In this document: positions 53,601-63,990 of the stretch, in pieces
Layout: every line of letters starts with the position of its first letter
Numbering within the stretch: position 1 is the stretch's first letter
Source: Rhizaria sp. SCN 62-66
Lineage: Eukaryota > Rhizaria, unplaced
Reading direction: 5' to 3'
DNA: 64,000 nucleotides
Assembly: GCA_001724265.1 (NCBI GenBank)
Contig: MEDY01000035.1
Location: 54,513 to 118,512 of the forward strand
Program-made: the position numbers and the translations under genes
The notes under the pieces: model-generated
What the model saw: only the letters and a program-made list of their open reading frames with translations
The model's database searches: none
Told to the model about the DNA's origin: nothing

Positions 53601-56600
53601 GCGAGGAGCGCGGGCGCGGTGACCGCCACCACAGTGCGGCCCTCGGACCCAGCCTCAGTGGTGGCGCACTGCAGACCGAGGTCGGCGGTGAGCTGGCGCA
53701 CGTACGCCGCGCCGTCCGCGGTCGTGGCAGTGACCGTGAGTGCAGTCGCAGAGGCAACGCCGGCAGAGAGCCAGTAGCCGACGAACGCGTTGAAGGCCGT
53801 GCGCTGCACGTCGGTGGCGATGTTCAGCCGCGCGTAGACCGCGTCGACGGCGGACGTAGCGGCCGCGACGATGCCGTTCTCGGCGTAGCCGAACATCTTG
53901 AACGACGAAGGCGCATTCGGCTTGAGGAGCTCCTCGGCGGTCACCTTGACCGGGGACGCGGCCTTGTCAGACTGCAGGAAGAGGTCGTGCTCGCCGGTGA
54001 CAAGCAGCGACACGCGGTTGCTCTCCTCCGTCGAGTCAGCGCAGGAGTCGGTGGCCCAACGCGCCTGCTCGGCAGCGTGGGTGACCGACACCATGGGCTC
54101 GCGGGCGGGGTCGTGCGCGCGGCGGACAAAATGCGTCGCGGGCTCGTACGCCAGCACCTTGCCAGCGGGGTCGTAAGAGGCAAAGCGCAGAGACTCGCCG
54201 GCAGCGAGCGCGCGCTCGATGGCGGGGCCGAAGAGGAAACCGCGGTCCGTGAGCACCTGGTGGTCCTCGGCGAAACAGTGGAAGTAATACTCCTGCGGGC
54301 GGATACCGGTGAAGAAGCGCTGCGAGATGTAACCACCGGCGCGCGGCTGCGGGTCGTAGCGCGCGAACGAGGGCAGAGTCTTACCGGCCTGCGTGGTGGG
54401 CACACGGCGGCCTTCGAGCTCCTGCTGGCCGAGCAGGCACGAGATCTGCGAGTGGTTCACCATGGAGCCCTTGGCGCCGGACAGAGTCATCATAGCCATG
54501 TTGTTGCGCGGGAACGGCACGCGCTGGCCACCGGGCAGACAGGCCGAGATGATGGCCGACGTGCAGCCGTTAAGAGCGCCCTTGACGGCGCCGTCGAGCA
54601 GCTCGCCGGCGTTGGCCGTGGCGCCGAAGAAGCGCTGGATGGCCATGTTGACGGCGTTGGACTCGAGCAGATCCTCCTTCTTGGCGACCGAGAGACCGGC
54701 ACACTCGGCGGCGGCGGCGATACCAGCGAGCGCAGAGTCCTTAATGAGGTTCTGGCGCGCCTGGTCGGCCGCGGGCAGCAGCAGCATGTCGTCCATGCCG
54801 CACGTGAAGCCGTCGTACTGGAGCACGCGGGTGAAAAGGCGCGCGAAGATGGTGAGCAAGTCACCCGCGGCCTTGGCGCCGTAGAGCTCGTACACGGCGT
54901 GCACGAGGCCGTACTTGGACGCGCCGAACTGAGCCTTGTCGATAACACCCTGCACGAGCTCGTTGTCGCGGACGATGACGGAGCCGTCTTCCTCGGCGGC
55001 TTTGCCCCACGAGGAGCCGGGCACCTTGGCCTTGACGGGGTTTAGGTTGAGGGCGGGACGGCCGTACGTGACGTGGTCCATGACGCACGAGATAACCTGC
55101 TTGCCAGTCCACAGCGCGCGCGGCTTGAGGATGGCCGGCACGGGGGTCGCCAGCGGCGCGTTGAGACCGGAGTCGGAGACGCCGAGGTAGAGGAACTGCT
55201 GGAAAAACTCCTTGTTGAGGAAGGCGTCGCGCTGCGTGAGGCGCACGCCGGCGACGACGTGGTCCTGGATGAGGCCGCGGAGCGGGTTGCCGGACGTCGG
55301 CACCGTGTACTGGTTGTCGTTGTTGCAGATGTCGTAGGCCTCAACGCGGGCAAGCTCGTTCTGAGGGAAATGGAGGTTGATCTCATCACCGTCGAAGTCG
55401 GCGTTGTACGAGTTACAGTTGGCATAATGCATGCGAATCGTCGACTCGTTGTACAGCACGCGCGCGATGTGGGTCATCATCGATGGCTTGTGCAGCGTCG
55501 GCTGGCGGTTCACCAGCAGCACATCACCGGACTTAAGGTGACGCAACACAACCTTGGGTCCCGCGTCGCCGGCGTCGGATGAGTTGATCATCTTCTCCAC
55601 GCCCACGGCGCCCGAGCCACGGCCAGGCTGCGAGGACGCGTCGGCGTTGAGCGTCTTGGCCAGGGCGGTGCGCTGGTTCAGGTCCATCATCTTGAGGTCC
55701 ACGCGGCGGCCGCGCCCGTCGATGATCGAGTTCGCACCTGTAGATCGATTGAGAGAATCAAGAGAGGGAAAAAAGAGTGTTGTGAGTTAAATGAAAGTTG
55801 ATTCAAGAGTGCATTATGAACTAGTATTGTTGTTAGAGCAAAAGATCAGACAGACGCCCATGTCTCCACGGGGTACAAGATAAAGAATCACAAAGTTTCA
55901 TATGTCCCTATCTAGAGTATCATCATTAAAAATTGCAAAACAATGAAAAAAGAAACGCAAAATGACAATAGAATGGTGAACGTACCAGGGTGAACGTCAG
56001 GGCCGTTGATGACGGCCTGGCGGAGCTCCTCGACGTTGTAGGGCGTGACAGGCTGGGGATAGGTGAGAACCTTGGCAAAGATCTCCGGCACGCCGATTTC
56101 CTTCGTGTGCAAGTACGGGTCGGGCGAAATAACAGAGCGCGCGGCGAAGTTGACACGCTTACCCATCATGTGCTTACGGAACAGACCCTGCTTCTTCTCG
56201 AGAACCTGCTTGATACCGGCGCCTTCGCTCTTGGAGAGCTGCGAGCCCGTCTTCTCAGAGTCAAACAGCAGGTTCACCTGGTGCTGCAGCTGCACCCAGG
56301 CGTGGATCACCTTGTTGCGCATGTCGTCGCCCATGTTCTCCACGGCAGCAGCGCCGCCCGCGCGCATCGCGGCATCCTTAGCCGAGGCGCCGGCGCCAGC
56401 GGCGACACCGGCGGCGGCAGAGGAAGACGCGGCGGCCGTCTCGGTGACGGTGCGGAGGATCTCGTCGTTGAGGTCGAAGATCTTGCGGTAGCTGACGTTC
56501 ATGTCGTTGTCGAAGGCCTCACCGTTGACCATGCGCGGCGGGCGCAGACGCGAGGGCGGCACCAGCAGCAGACGGTGGAAAAAGGCGCGGTAGTCAGCAG

Positions 56601-57861
56601 CGTTGAACGAGGGCGACGCGACGGCGTAGGTGGACTCGGGGAAAAAGAGAAGCTTCACGAGGTCGTGCTCCTGCTCCCACAGGTACTGCATGTGGCGCTC
56701 CACTTCGTTGGGCAGCAGAATGCGCGTCTCGGTTGTCTCCGTCACGGCCACGGACGAGGCCATGACCGCAGACTCCTTGAGGTTCTTGCCGCTGGGAGGC
56801 GCAACCATGCCGTCGTTGTCGTCGTCGTCGTTGTCGTTCTGGCGGCCCGCGGCGTCGTCTTCCGACATGTCCGTCTCGTTGTCGTCGTCGCTGGCGTCGT
56901 CGCTGCCGGACTCGCCGTCCGAACCGCCGCCGCGGCGCTTGGCAGCGGCCTTCTTCTTGGCGGCCGCGGCGGCGGTCTTGGCGCGCTCCTTGTCGAGCTT
57001 CGCCTTGTTGCTGGCGAGACGCTTGTCGAGGTTCTTGCCCGTGACAAAGCCGCTACCGGCGACCTTGCCGTCGGAGTCCGTCATGGGCGCGGGGCCCGAG
57101 AGGACGGACGAGATGACGATGTTGCTGTTCATGTTGGCCTTTTGCGAGGTCGCCGAGGGAACCATGAAGATCTTGGTGAAGCCGTCGCGACGGAACTTGG
57201 GCGAGATGGCCTTGCAGTGGGCGCACTTGACGACGCCACCGCAGGCAAGCATGAAGTTCTTGATGAGCTTGTTGCGGATGTTGACGTCGTGCATCGAAAG
57301 CTTCTTAGAGCCCTTGCGGCGGTCGCACTCGCGTGCGGCCTTGGCGATCTCCTTGTCCAGCGCCTCGAGCAGGGCCTCCATCGAGTCGTCGATCGCGTTC
57401 TCCGAGTCGTCCTTGCGGGTCTTGAGGGCCGTGGCGCGGGCGGAGAAAAGAGACTCGACCTCGAGGGCGCGGGCGATGGAGCCGGCCTGGATGTAGAGCA
57501 GCTGCGCTTCGAGGATCTTCTTCTTCAGCGCCGGGATGCGGAGCTTGTGGCATTTGAAGCACTTGATCTGCAGGAGGCGGTAGAGCTGGGGGAACATGAA
57601 GACGTTGTAGACGGGCACGGCGAGCTGCAGGTGGCCATTGTGACCGGGGCAGTGCTTGTCGCCGAGACCGCATGTGTGGCACTTCTCGAACATGTCCAGC
57701 GCGCCGAACGCGCGATCGTAGAAACCGCCACGCACGGGTTGGCGCAGAGTGTCGAAAGAGAAAGAGTTGGTGATTTGCTTGACGCTGAGCATCTTGATCT
57801 CTTCATCGTTGAAGAAGCCGAAGCCCAGGCCGACGACCTGCTTGTCAATGATTTCCGGCAT
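50693..57861 (-). CDS. RPA1: DNA-directed RNA polymerase I largest subunit, intein-containing
   Basis: Two exons in coding order, 57861-55986 and 55737-50693 (donor GTACGT, phase 1), encode a 2,306-residue precursor. Pol I transcribes ribosomal RNA in the nucleolus. The N-terminal clamp zinc site is C61-x2-C64-x6-C71-x2-H74. The catalytic Mg2+ loop NADFDGDE is intact at 737-744. Pol I identity comes from INGPDVHPGAN, FFTGIRPQEYYFH followed after the insert by [19 protein letters not shown], and VQYDQTVRDSDGSVVQFHYGED, all typical of A190. An acidic Ser-rich insert near the C-terminus (DDDEEEEEEEEEIED) is also common in this subunit. Residues 1113-1491 are an in-frame intein; removal leaves 1,927 residues, longer than usual A190 because of disordered inserts. 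It ends in TAA. The start MPEIIDKQVVGLGFGFF aligns with family N-termini. Confidence 0.96.
53141..54277 (-). other. Intein in RPA1 with degenerate LAGLIDADG endonuclease
   Basis: A 379-residue insert interrupts RPA1 between ...PQEYYFH and CMAGREG.... It begins CFAEDHQVLTDRGF (splicing block A, Cys1), has T94-G-E-H97 (block B, VSLLVTGEHDLFL), and ends GDVWCVTVPPHGLIVTRR...PMIVGN (blocks F and G) with terminal Asn379 followed by extein Cys+1. The penultimate residue is Gly rather than His, as in some natural inteins. The centre has a LAGLIDADG endonuclease layout: FNAFVGYWLSAG at 163-173 and LPSWWATLSVPELRALVTGL with RTANGS at 241-266. The expected catalytic Asp is Ala172 in the first motif and Asn264 in the second. 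Protein splicing is therefore probably intact while homing activity is probably lost. Deleting the insert restores the uninterrupted conserved Pol I motif. Confidence 0.93.
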
Positions 57862-58380
57862 CGGGCGCCTCGATCACTACACGGGTCAGAAAAGCGGGGG
57901 GAAACTCTGACGCGAGGGTCTGTACAGCAACAAAGGGCGCGGGCAAGCAAGAATGAAAAAAAAAGGGCACGGGAGGCGTGAGGAAGCGAAGTGGCAGCGA
58001 AGGGTTTCCGACTGGCAAGAGCGTTGCGCGAAAAGAGAAATAGGGACACATATTAAACCCCACACGTGCAGCCATCTTAATAATGAATAGAACACGGTGC
58101 GGTTAAAGCAAGGCAGCTATTAATTTCCTATTGCAGTGAAGAAAGTGGCCTGTTTGGGACGTTTGCCGAACCAGTCTCGACTCGCTCGATCGCGGTGCTT
58201 CGGCCCAGACAAAGTTAAGCCGCAGCCAGCCCGACCGGCCCGAGCCGACCGAGCGACCGAATGCCTGACTGAAAAGACATAAAATGAGTTGAAACGAACT
58301 TGAAACTAGAGTGTATTAGATTTATAATCAACTATATAACAATAAAGCAGTGTGATAAATATCAATATTGCAGTGTTATT
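57862..58380. other. intergenic region, 519 bp
   Basis: This lies between RPA1 and the Ala-rich gene upstream of it, both minus strand. Bases 58215-58262 are GC-rich with repeated CCGA/CCGAC words, unlike the AT-rich surroundings, and may be part of the RPA1 promoter. No gene was seen. Confidence 0.5.
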
Positions 58381-61300
58381 TTAAGGGAGCCAGTCCTCAA
58401 AGAGGGCGAGCAACGCATCGAGCTCGCGCAGGTTGCGAATCTCCGCCACCGCGCTCCGGCCCGCCAGTGGCGCCACGTTGCGGAGCTCGCGGAACACACC
58501 GCACTGCGCAAGACAGTCTGCTGCGCAACCGGGCCCGCACTGGATGAGCGTGCCGTGGGCCACGCGCGATCCCAGAGGCGTCATCGATTGAAAAGGCCGC
58601 GCGGATACCGCCTTAGCAAGCGGAGGCGTATTCGCAGTCGCAGTGGCTGCAGCTACTGGCAGCGCAATGGATGTTGTCGTAGTATCGCAGCAGCGGGCAA
58701 TGTCAGCCGCACAGTCGTACGCATTGGTCCGGTCAGCAAACCACCTGCCCAGAGCCTGCGACTGCGCCTGAGCAGTGACAAGGCAGTATCGCGGGCCGCC
58801 CAGCGCCGCCACAGCCGCAACAGCCTCTGCAGCGTTCTCGGCTATCGCGCCCACTGACGCGGCCGCCTCTGCAGCCGGTGGTGGAGCTGCGAGTGCATGT
58901 ACAGGCAGCGCGGCGATACGTTCACCGGGAAACGCAGGTGCAAGGCCGAGGAGCATTGCCCAGGCAAACGCCCACATCAGCCCGCCGCGGTCACAACTCT
59001 CGCCGTCACAACAGCTGCCGTTGTTGTTAATGTGGTTGTTGTTCTCCTGCTGCTGCGCGACGGTGACTGCAGCAAGATCGACGCGGTCTTCCTCGAGAGC
59101 AAGCGACACAAGCACGGCGCGGGCGGCGCGAACGCCGGGCAGAGCGCGGAGGGCGCGGGCGGAGGCGCGCACGCGGGCGGCCACGGGGGCGGGAACCAGC
59201 CGCGTCAACGCAGCCACGGCCGCAGCGGCAGTGGCAGTGACGTCCGCAGCGGCGGCAGGAGTAGCGTCTGCGTTGGCAGTGTGATTCGCGCCGGACAGCC
59301 ACGCCTCAATCGCATTAGTGTTGCTCGCGCCGAGGGAACCTGTCGAACTGGTACCTGCGGAACCTGTGGCACTTGTGGTACTTGTGGTGCCTGCAGTGCG
59401 GAGGCAGTCGTAGAGCAGGCGCGCGCGCAGCAGCTGACGGGCGCGTGCAGCGACAATCTCCCCTTCAGTGCGCTGCACACGGCCACCATTACCGACAATA
59501 TCACAGTCGTCCGCCATAGCGACAGCGGAGGCGGTGGTCGCGACTGAGCTTGCCTCAGATGAGACATCGGCGGCAGAAGGTGGGTCAGAGGCCAGCAACG
59601 CCGCCGCCGAAGCGCTCCAGTTCTCGTGTGCGGCATTAGCGGACTGTGGCAGCGCGAAATGCTCGGTTTCGGCCGCAGTGAAAGGAGACCGGCGTCGCAG
59701 CCAGTGCGGGAGCGGGGTGACTGAGATGTGCCTGTGCCACAGAGCCGCCCAGCTCGCATCCGGACCCGCCGACTGTGGCTGCTGTGGCTGTTGATGCTGT
59801 TGTGGCTGCTGCGGGGTGGGTGATGGCAAAGTGCGCGGCACAGCGGCGTAGGGAAGCAGCGCGGGCGGCACGTCACAGCAGCGCGCGCAACCAACGCCAC
59901 TTTTGCCACAGCTCTCTGTGATGTTTGTCTCAGTCGAAAGGCCAGCGCAGGAGTCACACAGTGAAATCGCGGGCGCAGAGGTCGGCAGCACAGGCCCGGT
60001 CAGCGGGGGACCGAAGATAGCGCGGGCCAGCTCGCTGGCCGCGGCCGCCGCAGCCTCGTACACACGCGCCGCGGGCTCGCTGTCACTCGAGTCGCCAGCG
60101 CCCGTGCCCGAGTCAGAGCCGGAACCGGTGCCGGTGTCGGCGCTGTCGCCGGGACAGTCGAAGCGCAGCGGGAGGGAGGTGAGATCCCAAACGAGACCGT
60201 GTCGCGGCGCCATAGCGAGCTCGAACTCAGTCTGCTGCTGCTGATGCTGCTGTTGCTGCTGTGGGTGCAGTTGTTGAGAGAGAATCGTTGTGTCGGCGAC
60301 CCCAAACCCAAAGGCAGGGTTTGCGCCGGTCGCGGGGCCTGCGACTGTGTGCGGCGCAGTGACCGTGAGCACAGAGCCTGCGACTGGAGGCAACGCCCAG
60401 CGCGGCGGCCGTCCCGCCGCGACCCAGTCCTCCGGCGCAGCAACATCATCAGCTCCCGCGGGCGCAGCCGCAACTTCAGCGGTGGCGGCAGTGGCGCGTG
60501 CAGCGGCGGCGTCGGCGCTCGCCTTGCGCGCGCGCGCGGCGTGCACCGCGGCTGCGAGAGCGACAGCCGCCGCGGGGGTTGTCGCCTGCGCCGCGGCCGC
60601 GGCCTAGGCAGCGGCGAGCGCGGCGTCAGCAGCGGCGACGGCGGCGAGTGCGGCGTCAGCAGCGGCGACAGCGGCCAAAACGGCCTCGTGCGCACTGGCA
60701 GACGCTGTAGGGGACGCTGCAGCGGCGCTGCCGGCGCCCATAGGCACAGGCGCAGGCGTAATGTCTCGAGGCGTCAAACCACGAACCGTGTTTAACTTCG
60801 CACTGGAATTGGCCGTGTTTGCGGGGCCGCGCCGGAGCCAGGGCTCCGAGCCCGCCAGCGCCCCCGCGGAGACGGTGGCTGCGAGTGCGGGTGCGCAGTG
60901 CGGCGTCACAACACAGTGCGCGCCGACCGACGGCTGAGGGCGCGGAACATCTGGCCCAGCGCAGTCAACATACTGCTGTTGTTGCTGTGCGCTGTGGAGT
61001 GTGTGGTCGGCGGAGTCAACGGGGCCCGGGACGAGCACGGGCGCGGGCGCGGACTCCGGCCGGTCAGAGAAAAACGCCGGCGTGAACGACGCCTCCGTCG
61101 AAGTCGCCGCCGCCGCGGCGCCACTCGCTGCCGGACTGGAGGCGTACCCAGCGCGCGCTGCGGCCAGCCCAGACTGCGCCTCGGCCCGCGCCAGCGCCAG
61201 AGCACGCGCGGCGCGTTCGCAGCACGAGTGATCCCGTGAAGAAGCGTCACCGTGCGAGGCCCAGAGGTCGGCCGTGGCAACGCGGCGGCGGATCTCCCAC

Positions 61301-62565
61301 GCCAGCGCGTCCCCCCGCCCGCCGCCGAGCGCCGCCAGCGCTGCTGATGGCGCCAGTCGGGCCGCTGCGGCCGCGAGGGCGGTCTGCGCGGTCTGGAGCA
61401 CGCCGTGGGCGTGGGCGGCGGCGGTGTACGGCGAGAGCAGAGGGTGGGCGATGGGCACGGCGGCGGGGCCCGAAAGCGGCCCGCCGCGCGCACTCTGGCC
61501 GCAAAAGCGGCAACACGACGCGGCTGACTGCGGCTGGGACTGAGACTGCGTCTGATGTTGCGTGTGGTGTTGTAAGTGCAGAGGCGGTTCAGGGCCCAAT
61601 AGCTGGCTCACGGTCACCGCATGCGTGCGGTTCGCAGCGTAGTAATCACAGTCATCGACGGTTAGAGCATCTACCGCAGTCGCAGGCGTCGTCTCAGAGG
61701 CGATATCGGCCTCGGCGAGCGGGAACGGCGTGGCGGCCCAGACCGCAGCCCACACGTGCGGCGGCAGGGGCGGATGAGACTGCAGCGCATCGGCGCGCTC
61801 GATGCACTCTGACAGCCACGCGCCGCCCGCAGCAGCCGCGGGCGCCGTCGCCAGCGCACTGCCGCCGCCGTCGCCGCGAGCGAGTGTCGTTTGCGACTCT
61901 GAGGGGCGCAGTGAGGCGGCCCAGCGAGCGGACTTCTGCTCGGACCGCCGCAGCTCGACGGCGCGGGCGATGGCGGCGCGTGCGGAAGACGGCGGCAGCG
62001 CGCGCGGTAGCGCCGTCACGGAGTAGGGGGCCGCAGCAACCGCCGCGGCGGCGGCGGCGCGGGAAGAGGACGAGGAGGACGAGGAGGACGAGGCAGAGGC
62101 GTAAGCGGTGGCGGAGGCGGCGGCCGTGGCTGGGGAGGTGAGGCGGCGGCGCGCGTTGGCGAGCGGGACCTGTGCGGGGTGCCGCGGCGGCAGCAAACGC
62201 AGGCAAGCGTCGGTGACGGCCGCGGCAGCCGTGGCGGCGGCGGCGGCGTCGGCGGCGGCGGACACGGCAAGGAGCTCGTCCAGCACGAATGCCAGCGAAG
62301 GGAAAGCTGCGCCGATGGCCACCGCGGCCTGTAACGGGGAGAGCAGGAGCCCCGACAGCGCGGGCGGGCGCGCGCCGGCGTCGCGTAGCAGCGCAGCGAG
62401 CAACGCAAGGAAAGGCGGCAACAGTGTGGGTGCGCCGAGCAGCGTGTGTTCGATGAATCCCGTGAGCGCGGCTGAGAGCGGCTCCAGCGCAGTCGTCGCG
62501 TACGGGTCAGCCGCGTGTGTCAGCGCAGCCGCCGTCTCGCACAAGGATAACAAAAGTGCGTCCAT
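58381..62565 (-). CDS. Ala-rich protein of unknown function, one in-frame UAG codon
   Basis: A single exon encodes 1,394 residues if the UAG at 60604-60606 (residue 654) is sense. The N-terminal 145 residues (MDALLLSLCETAAALTHA onward) are helical and leucine-rich, resembling an alpha-solenoid, with LLPPFLALLAALLRDAG. A CCRFCGQ motif occurs near nt 61505. After the UAG come Ala-rich sequence, then a Cys cluster (CDSCAGL...CGKSGVGCARCCD, about nt 59880-59970) that could bind zinc, and a C-terminal segment with further Cys (LIQCGPGCAADCLAQCG) ending FEDWLP. It ends in TAA. The 653 codons before and 740 after the UAG share frame and composition. No family was recognised; helical N-terminus plus Cys pairs might suggest a scaffold or ligase-type protein, but this is speculative. 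Confidence 0.7.
60604..60606 (-). other. In-frame UAG read as sense (site 6)
   Basis: TAG codon (CTA on the plus strand) within a run of Ala codons, LAAA, UAG, AAAAAQATTP. The frame stays open for 740 codons downstream to a TAA. It shares the 11-mer GCTGCCTAGGC with site 2. Confidence 0.82.
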
Positions 62566-63258
62566 GTTGGGCGCTGAAAAGGCGCAGCCAACGAAGTCAG
62601 CGGCCGCGGAGGATCGAGGGCGGAACAGTGAGATGACGCGGCACTGAGAGATGTGGCGAAACGCGGGCGGTCTACGGCAAAAATATCAGGGGATTGATCG
62701 TCAATACAAGTGGTTTAACGGTAAGATACGCGATTCAAATCAGGACAAATCATATCTTAATTTTAGTGTCACGGGGATCGATTTGGCTGAAGATCTTTCA
62801 ATATCGTCTATCTTGACGGTGGGTCTCGCTGTGGTGTTGGCGGACTCAGGTGTAGATTGGGCGAAGACGAGTTGCTTTATCGACTCTGCACGATGCGGCA
62901 ACGACTGTCAGTCCGTTTACGACTTGCTTCTCAGGCTGCACGCATTGTTTGTACTTGTACTTCATTTTAAATCAATCATATACTGCCTATTTATCCCCAC
63001 GTATCCGCTTTCAAATCACTCTCACGATCGTGAATCATGAATGCTTCTGCCCCCTCTATTAGCTCCTCTAGAGCAACCCACGCGACGGATAACTGCAACC
63101 AGGCAAGCCTCAAAGGTTGTCTTTAGTTCTTAGTCTCTCCCAACGCCGCTTCTTTTGGCGAAAGGCCTCTCTCTGCGCCCAGCTGCAGGCTCGCTTTTCC
63201 ACCCTCGTCCTCGTCACTGGCTTGCTTCCCCGCCGCGTCAGCTTCTCCCGTGCGCCCC
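62566..63258. other. divergent promoter region
   Basis: This 693-bp interval lies between the starts of the Ala-rich gene (-) and the partial gene at the right edge (+). The first part is AT-rich; the last 150 bases are pyrimidine-rich leader. A 130-codon plus-strand frame (62651-63040) has no domain and AT-rich codons, and was not called. Confidence 0.5.
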
Positions 63259-63956
63259 ATGTCGTCCCAGCAGCAGACGACGCAGCCCGTGGCTCCCCCG
63301 CGTCCCTTTGTGGCCCAGGGCGCTGCTGCAAACGCCGGCTTTTCTCCATCGGGCCCCGCGCGTCCCCCGCGCACGATGCTCCCCACGGCGAGAACGGCCG
63401 GCTCCGGCGCTGGCTCAGCCGCGGCGGGCACGGACGCGTCCGCGGGCGAGTTCGACGCCGAGACGACGCTGTTCCTGCGACACGCGCACCGCTCTGTTGC
63501 GCGTTTCCGCGTCACGAAGCTGTCATCGAAGCCTAACGGCCCGTCGCACGTGCGCGTGCTGGAGATCGACGCCCACGACCGCTGTCTCCGCATCACCGCC
63601 GACCCCTCCGCAGTCAAGCCCGCCCGCGTGGGCGCTGACGCTGACGCCGCGGGCGGCGCCGACGCTGCCGCGGCCGCCGCTGCAGCTGCTGCGAAGCCCG
63701 CGCTGGCGGAAATCAAGCCGCCGCACGTGTACGTCGTGCTTCCGCTCAGCTCCATCTCCCGCATCGACCGCTCCGCGCTCGACCCGACCTACCTCTGCGT
63801 CGTGCCCACGTTCACGGCCAAGATCCCCGCGCTGTCATTGCACTTCGCGGACCTGGCCTCAGTCAAGCAGGCCGTCGAGCGCATCCATGCTCTCGCGCCC
63901 GGCGTCATCGAAGCCGTCACCGACGCGGCCGCCGCCGCGGGGCCCGCCGCCGCGGG

Positions 63957-63990
<34 letters not shown>

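Noticed and set aside
53141-54277. Reading the RPA1 insert as a retained intron.
   Set aside because: It is an open frame of exactly 379 codons, GC-rich, with intein splicing motifs at both ends, and it does not start with GT or end with AG at the protein junctions.
50942-55045. A 1,367-codon open frame on the plus strand opposite RPA1.
   Set aside because: It is antisense to a certain, conserved gene. GC-rich codon usage with few A/T third positions produces long stop-free frames on the opposite strand; the composition (Arg, Gly, Val, His-rich) and lack of domains fit a shadow.
15484-60606. Explaining the in-frame UAGs as acceptor ends (TAG) of in-frame introns.
   Set aside because: Five of the 12 called introns do end in TAG, so this was considered. 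The real introns are AT-rich with pyrimidine tracts and GTNCG donors, while the six UAGs sit in GC-rich coding sequence without such tracts or suitably placed donors.
62651-63040. A 130-codon plus-strand frame between divergent genes.
   Set aside because: AT-rich, intergenic composition, no domain, and it lies in the expected promoter of both neighbours.
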